A stretch of 64,000 nt of DNA from the NCBI GenBank assembly GCA_902526085.1, contig CABZJN010000004.1, positions 1 through 64,000 on the forward strand, in the 5' to 3' direction. Below, piece after piece: positions 28,222 to 37,104 of the stretch. The position numbers and the translations under genes were made by a program. The first letter of the stretch is position 1; each line of letters starts with the position of its first letter. The notes below the pieces were generated by a model that worked only from the letters and a program-made list of their open reading frames with translations, was not told the origin of the DNA and searched no databases. This DNA is from an uncultured Pelagibacteraceae bacterium (lineage in GTDB: Bacteria > Pseudomonadota > Alphaproteobacteria > Pelagibacterales > Pelagibacteraceae).

Positions 28222-29656
28222 CAGACAAAAAGAAATTGATAGTTTAAAAGATTACAAGTACGGTTTTACAACTGATATTGAAAATACAAGAGCTCCTAAA
28301 GGTTTAAATGAGGATGTAATTAGATTTATATCTAATATTAAAAAAGAACCTCAATGGATGCTTGATTTTAGATTAAAAGCGTTTGAAAGATTTAAACAGC
28401 TTAAAGAACCAGATTGGCAAAAACCAAAATATCCAAAAATAGACTATCAAGATTTATACTACTATTCAGCACCTAAAAGTATGAAAGATAAACCAAAAAA
28501 TTTAGATGATTTAGACCCTAAACTTTTGGAAACATATAAAAAATTGGGAATTCCACTTCAAGAGCAAAAGAGACTTAATGGTATAGCAGTTGATGCGGTA
28601 TTTGATTCGGTATCTGTTGCAACGACATTTAGAGAAGAACTTACAAAACAGGGTATAATTTTTTGTCCAATCTCAGAAGCTATACAAAATCATCCTGAGT
28701 TAGTTAAAAGATATTTAGGTTCAGTTATCCCAGTCACTGATCATTTTTTTGCAACTTTAAACTCCGCAGTTTTTACTGATGGATCATTTGCGTATATACC
28801 TGAAGGTGTTCGTTGTCCAATGGAGCTTTCAACATACTTTCGAATTAACGCATCTAACACAGGACAATTTGAGAGAACATTAATTGTCGCTGATAAGGGA
28901 AGCTATGTAAGTTATTTAGAAGGTTGCACTGCTCCAATGAGAGACGAAAATCAGTTACATGCTGCAAATGTTGAATTAGTTGCATTAGATGATGCTGAGA
29001 TAAAATATTCTACAGTTCAGAATTGGTACCCTGGTGATAAAGATGGAAAAGGTGGAATTTATAATTTTGTTACAAAGCGAGGATTGTGTAAAGGAAAGAA
29101 CTCAAAAATCTCTTGGACTCAAGTTGAAACTGGTTCTGCCATCACTTGGAAATATCCAAGCTGTATTTTAAAAGGTGATAACTCAGTTGGTGAATTTTAT
29201 TCAATTGCTATTACAAATAATCATCAAAAAGCAGATACTGGAACTAAAATGATTCATTTAGGAAAAAACACAAAAAGCAAAATAATATCAAAGGGTATTA
29301 GTGCCGGTTGCTCTGATATGACTTACAGAGGGTTAGTTGATATCTCATCAAAAGCCACAAATTCCAATAATTATACCCAATGTGACTCTTTATTAATGGG
29401 CAACAAATGTGGGGCGCATACAGTTCCATATATTAAAAATAAAAACTCAGAGTCAAATATTGCTCATGAAGCAACAACATCAAAAATCAGTGAGGAGCAG
29501 TTACATTACTGTCAACAGCGTGGTTTGAGTGCTGAGGAGGCGGTAGGTTTAATTGTTAATGGATTTTGTAAAGAGGTATTACAACAATTACCAATGGAAT
29601 TTGCTGTTGAGGCTCAAAAATTAGTTGGTATCAGCTTAGAAGGTAGTGTTGGCTAA
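28214..29656 (+). CDS. sufB: Fe-S cluster assembly scaffold SufB
   Basis: 480 aa component of the SufBC2D scaffold on which Fe-S clusters are built. It has the long beta-helix core with [17 protein letters not shown] and a C-terminal helical domain ([19 protein letters not shown]). The conserved cysteine in [10 protein letters not shown] and the Glu-rich [14 protein letters not shown] segment match the family. It starts 8 bp inside iscR and shares one base with sufC. Confidence 0.96.
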   Translation: MDNRQKEIDSLKDYKYGFTTDIENTRAPKGLNEDVIRFISNIKKEPQWMLDFRLKAFERFKQLKEPDWQKPKYPKIDYQDLYYYSAPKSMKDKPKNLDDLDPKLLETYKKLGIPLQEQKRLNGIAVDAVFDSVSVATTFREELTKQGIIFCPISEAIQNHPELVKRYLGSVIPVTDHFFATLNSAVFTDGSFAYIPEGVRCPMELSTYFRINASNTGQFERTLIVADKGSYVSYLEGCTAPMRDENQLHAANVELVALDDAEIKYSTVQNWYPGDKDGKGGIYNFVTKRGLCKGKNSKISWTQVETGSAITWKYPSCILKGDNSVGEFYSIAITNNHQKADTGTKMIHLGKNTKSKIISKGISAGCSDMTYRGLVDISSKATNSNNYTQCDSLLMGNKCGAHTVPYIKNKNSESNIAHEATTSKISEEQLHYCQQRGLSAEEAVGLIVNGFCKEVLQQLPMEFAVEAQKLVGISLEGSVG

Positions 29657-30390
29657 TGTTAAGAATAAATAAATTAAATGCAAAAATTGATAGCAAAGAG
29701 ATTTTAAGGAACTTTTCTCTAAATATTAATCCTGGTGAGGTTCATGCTATTATGGGACCAAATGGATCTGGTAAAAGCACTCTATCAAACATTTTGTCAG
29801 GCAAAAAAGGATATGAAGTTTCAGGAGAAGTACTCTTTGAGGAAAAAGATTTGTTTGAACTTGAAACTGAGGAAAGAGCTCATAAAGGTATTTTTCTTGC
29901 TTTTCAATATCCATTAGAAATCCCAGGTGTTAATACAAATATATTCCTAAAGACCTCATTAAATGCAGTAAGAAAAGCAAGAGGCGAGAAAGAGCTTGAT
30001 GCAATTGAGTTTTTAAAATTGGTTAAGGAGAAATCTAAAGAACTTAAATTTGATGAAGAAAAATTGAATAGACAACTAAATGTTGGTTTTTCTGGTGGAG
30101 AGAAAAAGAAAAATGAAATTTTGCAAATGTCATTATTAGCTCCTAAGTTATCAATATTAGATGAAACAGATTCGGGTCTAGATATTGATGCTCTAAGAAT
30201 TGTAGCTGATGGAGTTAATACATTAAGGGACAATAAAAATTCATTTTTAATAATTACACATTACCAAAGACTCCTTGATTATATCAAACCAGATTTTGTG
30301 CACGTTTTAATGGATGGAAAAATTATAAAATCTGGTGGAGCAGAATTAGCTTTGGAATTAGAAAAAAAGGGGTATGAAAATTTTAATTAG
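29656..30390 (+). CDS. sufC: Fe-S assembly ATPase SufC
   Basis: ABC-type ATPase of 244 aa that drives the SufBC2D complex. Walker A is GPNGSGKST, the signature is FSGGEKKKNEI (typical of SufC rather than transporters), and Walker B is LSILDETDSGLD. There is no membrane partner; it works with SufB and SufD in the cytosol. It shares one base with sufB and abuts sufD without a gap. Confidence 0.97.
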   Translation: MLRINKLNAKIDSKEILRNFSLNINPGEVHAIMGPNGSGKSTLSNILSGKKGYEVSGEVLFEEKDLFELETEERAHKGIFLAFQYPLEIPGVNTNIFLKTSLNAVRKARGEKELDAIEFLKLVKEKSKELKFDEEKLNRQLNVGFSGGEKKKNEILQMSLLAPKLSILDETDSGLDIDALRIVADGVNTLRDNKNSFLIITHYQRLLDYIKPDFVHVLMDGKIIKSGGAELALELEKKGYENFN

Positions 30391-31638
30391 ATGAAAGAGC
30401 AATTACAAAAAGATTTTGATAATACTATTAAAAATTTAACTTTATCTCAAAAAGATATTGAAATAAAAAAATTTTATTTAGATAATTTTATTAATAAAGG
30501 TTTTCCAAACAGACGAGAAGAAGACTGGAGATTTTCTGATCTTAACCAAATAATAAAAAAAAATATTGGAGAGCTAAGCTTTTATAGTGACTACACATCT
30601 ACAAATAAAGTCGATACTTCTGTATTTGTAGATGGCCTTGAGCATAACAAAATAGTATTTATTAATGGAAGAATAGAAAAAATTGATTTTGATTATGAAA
30701 AAAAAGACCAAATAGAAATAATTGATCAGTCAGAAACCATCAATAAATTTAATAATAATAGCCCCTTATGTGACTTAAATAGTGCTTTTAACAATAAGTC
30801 TTTTAAAATAGTGGTAAAAGAGGGTTATCAATTAATAAAACCTCTTATTATCTATCATACAACCAACTCTAAAATCTGGTCTAAAAATATTAATTTAAGA
30901 TTAAATTTTGAATTATATGAAAAAAGTTCCCTAAGATTAATTGATTTATTTAGAGATACTTCAGAAAAAAATTTCCTAAATATTTTTTACAACTTTGATT
31001 TAAAAGAAAATTCCATTTTAAAAAATTACAAAGTAGATAAATTTGAAAATAAAAATATTAAGTATTCCTTCAATAATATTGAGCAAGATAAAAATAGTAT
31101 TTCAGAAACGTTTATTTTATCTTCAGGATCAAATTTTTGTAAGAACGAAATTAACTGTAATTTAAATGGAGAATATTCTTCAGCTTTTGTAAATGGTATT
31201 TTCTCTATAAATAATAATAAACACCATGAAATTAGAACAATCATTAATCACTTAACTGAAAATACAAAAAGCTATCAACTTATAAAAAGTGTTTTAGAAG
31301 ATAGTTCTAAAGCAGTATATCAAGGTAAAATATTTGTTAACTCTAAAGCGCAGAAAACTGATGGTTATCAACTGAGTAAAGCTATATTGTTAAATAAAGA
31401 TTCCGAGTTCAATGCTAAACCAGAGTTAGAAATTTATGCAGATGACGTTAAATGTTCACACGGCTCCGCATCTGGTAGTCTTAATGAGGACTCGATATTT
31501 TACTTAATGTCAAGGGGATTAAATTATCAACAGTCGATAGAACTTTTGATAAACGGGTTTCTGCTTGATGTAGTTGAAAAAATTACAGACCCTGAGGTAA
31601 AAAATTTAATTAAAAATATGATTGGAATAAAGGAATGA
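30391..31638 (+). CDS. sufD: Fe-S assembly protein SufD
   Basis: 415 aa paralogue of SufB that pairs with it on the scaffold. The N-terminal helical region includes GFPNRREEDWRFSDL. The C-terminal beta-helix has YQGKIFVNSKAQKTDGYQLSKAILL and the near-terminal CSHGSASGSLNEDSIFYLMSRGL, all family hallmarks, including the conserved His after Cys. The middle is divergent and Asn/Lys-rich, as in other AT-rich genomes. It overlaps sufS by 4 bp. Confidence 0.93.
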   Translation: MKEQLQKDFDNTIKNLTLSQKDIEIKKFYLDNFINKGFPNRREEDWRFSDLNQIIKKNIGELSFYSDYTSTNKVDTSVFVDGLEHNKIVFINGRIEKIDFDYEKKDQIEIIDQSETINKFNNNSPLCDLNSAFNNKSFKIVVKEGYQLIKPLIIYHTTNSKIWSKNINLRLNFELYEKSSLRLIDLFRDTSEKNFLNIFYNFDLKENSILKNYKVDKFENKNIKYSFNNIEQDKNSISETFILSSGSNFCKNEINCNLNGEYSSAFVNGIFSINNNKHHEIRTIINHLTENTKSYQLIKSVLEDSSKAVYQGKIFVNSKAQKTDGYQLSKAILLNKDSEFNAKPELEIYADDVKCSHGSASGSLNEDSIFYLMSRGLNYQQSIELLINGFLLDVVEKITDPEVKNLIKNMIGIKE

Positions 31639-32855
31639 AACTAGAAAATATAAAAACTGAGTTTCCTATATTTGATGAAAAAATTCAAAATAATGATCTA
31701 GTCTATTTAGATAGTGCTAACTCATCACAAAAACCAAAAGTTGTAGCTGATAAAATAAATGAATTCTATACTAAACAATTTTCAAATGTTGGAAGAAGTG
31801 TTCATTATTTAGCAGTTGCAGCGACAAACTTATATGAAAACACAAGGTCCTCAGTTCAAAAATATATAAATGCTAAAGATAAAAACGAAATAGTTTTTAC
31901 AAAGGGAGCAACAGAAGCATTAAATTTAGTAGCAAATACTCTAGGGCAAAAATATCTGAATGAGGGAGACGAAATTTTAATTACAGAGCTTGAGCACCAT
32001 TCAAATTATGTGCCTTGGCATTTCTTAAGAAAATCAAAAAATATTAAAATCAATTTTGCAGAGGTAAATCAAGATGGTGATATTACTTTAGAGGATATTG
32101 AAAAAAAAATAACATCTAATACTAAAGTAATAGCAATTACTCATTTATCCAACGTGACGGGAGCAATATTGCCTGTTAAAGAAATAACAGATTTAGCTCA
32201 TTCGAAAGGAATAATAGTTGTCATTGATGGTTGTCAGGGAGCTCCTCATCTTAAATTAGATATGCAAGACTTAGATTGTGATTTTTACGCAATATCATGC
32301 CATAAAATGTATGGGCCTACTGGACTAGGTGTTTTATACGGTAAAAAAAAATGGTTAGAAGAACTGCCACCGTACCAAGGTGGAGGCGGAATGATTAGAG
32401 AAGTTAAAAAAAATAAAATATCTTATGGCGATTTACCAAATAAATATGAGGCTGGAACCATGGCTACAGCCCAAGTTATTGCATTTGATCAGTCAATTAA
32501 GTTTATGGAGAGTATTGGTATAGAGAATATAATGAAACATGAGGCTGATTTAGTTGAATATGGTCAAGAGCTATTACAAAAAAATAATTCTGTTAAATTG
32601 ATTGGTAGTCCAAAAAATAAAGGTGGAGTTCTATCTTTCACATTAGATGGTGTTCACCCACATGACATTGCAACAATACTAGATGAAGATGGTGTTGCAA
32701 TAAGAGCAGGCCATCATTGTTGCCAAATATTACATGATAAATTGAATATACCTGCTAGTGCAAGAGCGTCAGTTGGAATTTATAATACTAAAGATGATTT
32801 AGACAAGTTAAACGACTCAATTAATAATTGTAAAAAAATATTTAATTTAAAATGA
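31635..32855 (+). CDS. sufS: Cysteine desulfurase SufS
   Basis: PLP enzyme of 406 aa (class V aminotransferase, group II desulfurase) that mobilises sulfur from cysteine. The PLP lysine is in SCHKMYGPTGLGVLYG. The persulfide cysteine is in RAGHHCCQ. ELEHHSNYVPW and THLSNVTGAILPV are also typical. It overlaps sufU by 4 bp; no sufE is present, so SufU is the likely sulfur acceptor. Confidence 0.96.
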   Translation: MKLENIKTEFPIFDEKIQNNDLVYLDSANSSQKPKVVADKINEFYTKQFSNVGRSVHYLAVAATNLYENTRSSVQKYINAKDKNEIVFTKGATEALNLVANTLGQKYLNEGDEILITELEHHSNYVPWHFLRKSKNIKINFAEVNQDGDITLEDIEKKITSNTKVIAITHLSNVTGAILPVKEITDLAHSKGIIVVIDGCQGAPHLKLDMQDLDCDFYAISCHKMYGPTGLGVLYGKKKWLEELPPYQGGGGMIREVKKNKISYGDLPNKYEAGTMATAQVIAFDQSIKFMESIGIENIMKHEADLVEYGQELLQKNNSVKLIGSPKNKGGVLSFTLDGVHPHDIATILDEDGVAIRAGHHCCQILHDKLNIPASARASVGIYNTKDDLDKLNDSINNCKKIFNLK

Positions 32856-33316
32856 ACTTAAAAGAACTTTATCAAGAAATTATTTTAGAACACGGAAAAA
32901 ATCCAAGGAATTTTGGTAAAACACATGAATTTAATAAAGATGCCAAAGGTCATAATCCATTATGTGGAGACAATGTTCATGTTTATCTAAAATTAAATGG
33001 ACAAAAAATAGTCGAGGATATTTCATTTAAGGGAAGTGGGTGTGCTATTTCAATGGCATCAGCATCTATCATGACTGATTTAATCAAAGGCAAAAATGAA
33101 CACGAGGCTAAAGAGATTGTTGAGGATTTTTTAGGAATGATAAAAGAAAATCCAGAATTAAAATCAGAATACTTAAAAGAAGATGAAAAAACCAAACTAA
33201 TGTGTCTATCTGGTGTTAAACAATATCCAATGAGAGTTAAGTGTGCAACATTATCATGGCATACTCTTACATCTGCAATGGATAACTCAAAGGAAACCAT
33301 TAATACCGAGTCGTAA
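32852..33316 (+). CDS. sufU: SufU-type sulfur relay protein
   Basis: 154 aa IscU-fold protein. Key residues are in NPLCGDNVHVY, GSGCAISMASASIM and MRVKCATLSW, with the extra stretch between the second and third cysteines (SEYLKEDEKTKLMCLSGVKQYP) that distinguishes SufU from IscU. In Bacillus SufU is a zinc-dependent sulfurtransferase for SufS. The gene follows sufS directly (4 bp overlap), fitting that job. Confidence 0.92.
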   Translation: MNLKELYQEIILEHGKNPRNFGKTHEFNKDAKGHNPLCGDNVHVYLKLNGQKIVEDISFKGSGCAISMASASIMTDLIKGKNEHEAKEIVEDFLGMIKENPELKSEYLKEDEKTKLMCLSGVKQYPMRVKCATLSWHTLTSAMDNSKETINTES

Positions 33317-33320
33317 CTAT

Positions 33321-33617
33321 ATGGAATTGAAAGAAAGAGTAATTGAGGAAATTAAAAAAATTTACGATCCTGAGATACCAGTAAATATTTATGAACTTGG
33401 GTTAATATATGATATTGCCGTAGATAAAAAAAATATTAGTGTAAAAATGACACTTACTACTCCAAATTGTCCAGTGGCCGAAAGTTTGCCTAAAGAAGTC
33501 AAAGATAGTATTATGCAGTTAGAAGAAGTTGATAAAGTAGATTTAGATTTAGTTTGGGAACCACCATGGGATAAGTCTATGATGTCAGAGGCAGCAAAAT
33601 TAGAATTAAACTTATGA
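33321..33617 (+). CDS. sufT: SufT (MIP18/DUF59 family) Fe-S assembly factor
   Basis: The ORF track begins at 33243, in the sufU gene. The ATG at 33321 gives 98 aa starting MELKERVIEEIKKIYDPEIP, the standard DUF59 beginning. VNIYELGLIYDIAV, MTLTTPNCPVAESLP and LVWEPPWDKSMMSEAAK follow. The single conserved Cys is in PNCP. It helps maturation or delivery of Fe-S clusters. It sits 4 bp after sufU and overlaps the next gene by 4 bp. Confidence 0.92.
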   Translation: MELKERVIEEIKKIYDPEIPVNIYELGLIYDIAVDKKNISVKMTLTTPNCPVAESLPKEVKDSIMQLEEVDKVDLDLVWEPPWDKSMMSEAAKLELNL

Positions 33618-33949
33618 CTAAACAGGTTATATCATTAAGCGATCAAGCAGCAGATAGGATAAAAGAAATCATGTCTTCTGCTGATAACGAGTCCATTGGT
33701 GTCAGAGTTGGGGTAAAATCAGGTGGATGCGCAGGAATGTCATATATAATGGAATACACAAAGGAAATAAATCCTAATGATGAGGTTATTGAGGACAAAG
33801 GTGTAAAAGTTTTCATAGATCCAGCCGCCGTAATGTACCTTTTTGGAACTGAAATGGATTACAAAAAAGAAGAATTTTCATCACAATTTGTTTTTAACAA
33901 TCCAAATGAAACTGAAAGATGCGGTTGTGGAGAGTCTTTTAAAATTTGA
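33614..33949 (+). CDS. sufA: A-type Fe-S carrier (IscA/SufA/HesB family)
   Basis: 111 aa carrier that passes Fe-S clusters to apoproteins. The three ligand cysteines are in GGCAG and near the C-terminus in RCGCGESF. It is the last gene of iscR-sufBCDSUTA, all eight on overlapping or nearly abutting frames. The precise subtype (SufA, IscA, ErpA) cannot be told from the sequence alone; the symbol follows the operon. Confidence 0.92.
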   Translation: MTKQVISLSDQAADRIKEIMSSADNESIGVRVGVKSGGCAGMSYIMEYTKEINPNDEVIEDKGVKVFIDPAAVMYLFGTEMDYKKEEFSSQFVFNNPNETERCGCGESFKI

Positions 33950-33953
33950 CTAA

Positions 33954-34091
33954 TTATTGGTAATAAGAAATGAACCAATATTGGCCTCTTTTATTCATAG
34001 AATAAGTTTTATTTTTTCTTCGCTTAGACTTTTTAGTTTCAGGTTTTTTATAACCAATTATATTCTTTAAAGTTGAAATGAAATTACTCAT
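33954..34091 (-). CDS. Candidate small basic protein, 45 aa
   Basis: Too short for the ORF track. The frame runs MSNFISTLKNIIGYKKPE, then a Lys/Arg cluster (TKKSKRRKNKTYS), then an aromatic end (GQYWFISYYQ). AAGAGA lies about 4 nt before the ATG as a possible ribosome site. It occupies most of the only sizeable convergent gap (230 bp, sufA/glnA), 88 bp beyond the glnA stop on the same strand. I recognise no family. It may be a real SAR11 small protein or chance. Confidence 0.4.
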   Translation of the reverse strand: MSNFISTLKNIIGYKKPETKKSKRRKNKTYSMNKRGQYWFISYYQ

Positions 34092-34131
34092 TTCTCTTGA
34101 TAACAAAAATTAATAAAATAAGAATTCTAAT

Positions 34132-34166
34132 ATGGGAATACCTGCTATTACTACAGGTAATCCCAT
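34132..34166 (-). terminator. Hairpin downstream of glnA
   Basis: Inverted repeat ATGGGAATACCTG / CAGGTAATCCCAT, 13 bp with one mismatch, 9 nt loop. It begins 14 bp after the glnA stop. On the minus strand it is followed by ATTAGAATTCTTATTTTATT rather than a pure T run, so it may be a weak terminator or a 3'-end stabiliser. A second small inverted repeat (TATAGCT/AGCTATA) overlaps the glnA stop codon. Confidence 0.6.
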
Positions 34167-34179
34167 AAAATATAGCTAT

Positions 34180-35586
34180 TTAACAGCTATAATACATGTC
34201 AAATTCAATAGGGTGCGGCGTATGTTCAAAATTATGAATTTCTTCATATTTAAGTTCAATATACGCATCTATTTGATCATCAGTAAACACATTGCCTTGA
34301 GTTAAGAAACTTCTATCTTTGTCTAACGCTTCCATTGCCTCTCTTAAAGAACCGCAAACAGTTGGAACTTTTTTAACTTGCTTTTCTGATAAAGCATAAA
34401 GGTCTTTGTCAAACGATTTACCTGGATCAATTTTATTTTTTATACCGTCAATTCCAGCCATAAGCATAGAAGCAAATGTTAAATACGGATTTCCGGATGC
34501 ATCTGGGAATCTTATTTCACATCTTGCGCCCTTTTTACTTAATGTGATTGGAATTCTGCATGAAGCCGATCTATTTCTTGCAGAGTATGCAAGTAAAACA
34601 GGAGCTTCAAATCCTGGTATTAATCTTTTGTAACTATTTGTAGTAGCATTAGCAAATGCATTAATCGCTTTTGCATGCTTTAATACTCCACCAATATAGT
34701 AAAGAGCAGTCTGTGATAATCCAGCATATTTATTTCCAGAAAATACAGGAGTTTTTCCTTTCCAAATTGATTGGTGAGTATGCATACCTGAACCATTATC
34801 ACCTTTAACAGGTTTAGGCATAAATGTAGCAGTTTTTCCAAAAGAGTGAGAAACCATTTGAACAACATATTTGTATAGTTGAACGTTATCTGCTTGATTA
34901 ACCAAAGTTCCAAATAACATTCCAAGTTCATGTTGGCTCGGAGCAACTTCATGATGGTGTTTTTCTACAGTAATTCCAACATCTCTTAATCCTTTAAGAT
35001 ATTCACCTCTCATGTCTTGTGCACTATCTACTGGTGGTACAGGAAAATATCCTCCTTTTACTCCAGGTCTATGACCCATGTTTCCATTATCATAAGATTT
35101 TCCAGAATTATATGGACCTTCTGAACTATCAATTGAAAAACTTGTTTCGTTCATATCGTTTTTAATTCTAACATCATCAAAAACAAAAAACTCAGGCTCT
35201 GGACCAAAGTATGCTGTGTCACCAATTCCTGTTTTCTTTAAATATGCTTCAGCTTTTTTTGCAATTCCTCTTGGATCTCTTTCATAGGGATCTTTCTTAA
35301 CTGCATCTAAAATATCACAAAATAAAATTAAAGTATTATGAGATGTATAAGGATCTATTACTTTTCTACTTAAATCAGGCTTTAATATCATGTCAGACTC
35401 ATTAATTGCTTTCCATCCTGCAATTGACGATCCATCAAAAAATACACCGTCATTTAGCATTCCTTCATCTACGATAGTTGTATCCATTGTTAAGTGTTGA
35501 AGTTTACCTCTTGGGTCCGTGAATCTAAGATCCACAAACTCAATATTTTTAGTCTTAATTAATTTTAGTACGTCCTTAGCGCTCAT
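34180..35586 (-). CDS. glnA: Glutamine synthetase, type I
   Basis: Assimilates ammonium into glutamine; 468 aa, the normal GSI length. FFDGSSIAGWKAINESDM, the ATP-site KGDNGSGMHTHQS, and NRSASCRIP are present. The adenylylation loop keeps its tyrosine (KDLYALSEK, the equivalent of E. coli NLYDLP), so covalent control remains possible, although no glnB, glnD or glnE is nearby. A strong Shine-Dalgarno (TAGGAGATAATATG) and a leader hairpin precede it. Its promoter lies in the 141 bp gap to the divergent ybaK-like gene. Confidence 0.97.
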   Translation of the reverse strand: MSAKDVLKLIKTKNIEFVDLRFTDPRGKLQHLTMDTTIVDEGMLNDGVFFDGSSIAGWKAINESDMILKPDLSRKVIDPYTSHNTLILFCDILDAVKKDPYERDPRGIAKKAEAYLKKTGIGDTAYFGPEPEFFVFDDVRIKNDMNETSFSIDSSEGPYNSGKSYDNGNMGHRPGVKGGYFPVPPVDSAQDMRGEYLKGLRDVGITVEKHHHEVAPSQHELGMLFGTLVNQADNVQLYKYVVQMVSHSFGKTATFMPKPVKGDNGSGMHTHQSIWKGKTPVFSGNKYAGLSQTALYYIGGVLKHAKAINAFANATTNSYKRLIPGFEAPVLLAYSARNRSASCRIPITLSKKGARCEIRFPDASGNPYLTFASMLMAGIDGIKNKIDPGKSFDKDLYALSEKQVKKVPTVCGSLREAMEALDKDRSFLTQGNVFTDDQIDAYIELKYEEIHNFEHTPHPIEFDMYYSC

Positions 35587-35608
35587 ATTATCTCCTATAA
35601 TTTTTTAA

Positions 35609-35629
35609 TTTTCTTATCAGTTAAGAAAA
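35609..35629 (-). promoter_or_regulatory. Inverted repeat in the glnA leader
   Basis: TTTTCTTA-TCAGT-TAAGAAAA, a perfect 8 bp inverted repeat with a 5 nt loop, about 23 bp upstream of the glnA start and just before its ribosome site. It could be an operator or an mRNA hairpin. I do not recognise it as a known binding site or riboswitch. Confidence 0.4.
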
Positions 35630-35727
35630 GATAAATAATGCCTATTAAATAGATATCACTTATGCTTTTTTTACATGTATATTAACCTTAAAAATTTAGA
35701 ATTTTCAATCAATCCTAAGTTGCAATA

Positions 35728-36207
35728 ATGAGTTTATTAAATAAAGAACCAGTTAAAAGAGCTGAAAAAGCATTAAAAGAATTCGATGAGACTTTATCAG
35801 TCACAGAATTAGAAAATACAGCAAGAACAGCAGTTGATGCAGCAAAATCTTTAAATTGTGAAGTTGGTGCAATTGTAAAAAGCTTACTTTTTAAAAATGG
35901 TGATAATTATTTTTTATGTTTGGTCTCTGGTGACAAAAGATGTTCATTAAACAAATTAAAAAAGTTTTTTAATAGTAAAGATTTAAGTATGGCATCACCT
36001 AATGATGTGAAAGAACAAACTGGATATACAATTGGAGGAGTATCTCCAATAGGACACACAAATAGCTTGCAGATATTAGTTGATAGTTCTTTGAACAGAT
36101 TTAAAGATTTATTTGCAGCTGCAGGACATCCAAACTGTATTTTTAAAATTAATTTTGATGATCTTATTAAAATAACAAATGGATCAATAGAAGATATAAT
36201 TGAATGA
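35728..36207 (+). CDS. YbaK/ProX-family aminoacyl-tRNA deacylase
   Basis: 159 aa single-domain protein of the YbaK/EbsC/ProX editing family, which hydrolyses mischarged tRNAs (for example Cys-tRNAPro or Ala-tRNAPro). CEVGAIVKSLLFK, the lysine-containing SGDKRCSLNKLKK, TGYTIGGVSPIGH and FAAAGHPNCIFKI are family signatures. It is cytosolic and acts without a synthetase partner here. It overlaps the DMT permease by 4 bp. The exact tRNA specificity cannot be read from sequence. Confidence 0.88.
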   Translation: MSLLNKEPVKRAEKALKEFDETLSVTELENTARTAVDAAKSLNCEVGAIVKSLLFKNGDNYFLCLVSGDKRCSLNKLKKFFNSKDLSMASPNDVKEQTGYTIGGVSPIGHTNSLQILVDSSLNRFKDLFAAAGHPNCIFKINFDDLIKITNGSIEDIIE

Positions 36208-37097
36208 AATCTCCAAACGCTACTGATTATTTCATTCTTACTTTTTTAGCCTTACTTTGGGCTTCAGCTTTTTTCAACATTAAAATTGCAACATATTCTT
36301 ATGGACCAATAACCATAGCTTTTTTAAGAATTTTTTTTGGTATGATACCATTATTATTACTTTGTTATTTTAAAAAAATAAAAATTGAAGCATTTTCTAA
36401 AGATTGGAAATGGTTTGCAGCAATTGGTATTATTAATTTAGTTATACCTTTTTTCCTAATAGCATACGGGGTTCAGAAAGTTCAAAGTAACTTAGCAGCA
36501 ATTTTAATGTCAACTACACCAATAAGTGCAACAATACTTGCACATTTCTTTGCAGAAGGAGAAAAAATTAACATAATAAAAATATTTGGAATAGTATTAG
36601 GTTTTTCAGGAATTGTTTATTTATTCTCAGAAAATTTACTTATAAATAATGGAAATTTATTTTCTGCTCTTATGATTCTATTGGGATCCACTTTTTATGT
36701 AATTGGAGGAATTTTAACATTAAAAATTAGTAATAAGAAAAATGAAAATGTAACTGCATCAATTCTTATTTGGGGAGCTTTAATTGCTTGTCCAATATCA
36801 CTAATAATTGAGCAACCATGGAATTTAAATCCATCATTAGATTCTACATTATCTTTGATTTATCTTGGTATTTTCCCAACTGGAATCGCATGGTTATTAA
36901 GATTTATGATTTTAAAAAAAAATGGCTTAGTTTTCCAAAGTCAGGTAGCTTATCTAATACCGATTTTTGGTGTTATTTTAGGATTTATTTTCCTAAACGA
37001 ATTAGTAACATCTAAAATTTTAATTGCTTTATGTGCTGTTATCTTAGGAATTTATTTTGTAAAAAAAGCAGGCGATAAAAAAATACAAAGTATATAA
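36204..37097 (+). CDS. EamA/DMT-family permease
   Basis: 297 aa inner-membrane protein with about ten TM helices in two EamA repeats (about 8-140 and 152-288). WASAFFNIKIAT near the N-terminus and PISATILAHFFAEGEKI at the end of repeat one are typical of drug/metabolite transporters. It probably exports amino acids or other metabolites; the substrate is unknown. It is coupled to the deacylase by a 4 bp overlap and ends 7 bp from the convergent oxidoreductase. It marks the end of the core region. Confidence 0.87.
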   Translation: MKSPNATDYFILTFLALLWASAFFNIKIATYSYGPITIAFLRIFFGMIPLLLLCYFKKIKIEAFSKDWKWFAAIGIINLVIPFFLIAYGVQKVQSNLAAILMSTTPISATILAHFFAEGEKINIIKIFGIVLGFSGIVYLFSENLLINNGNLFSALMILLGSTFYVIGGILTLKISNKKNENVTASILIWGALIACPISLIIEQPWNLNPSLDSTLSLIYLGIFPTGIAWLLRFMILKKNGLVFQSQVAYLIPIFGVILGFIFLNELVTSKILIALCAVILGIYFVKKAGDKKIQSI

Positions 37098-37104
37098 AAA
37101 ATTT

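Noticed and set aside
29904-30233. Antisense ORF of 109 aa opposite sufC
   Set aside because: Ser/Phe-rich composition typical of reverse-strand reading of an AT-rich gene; sufC is unambiguous.
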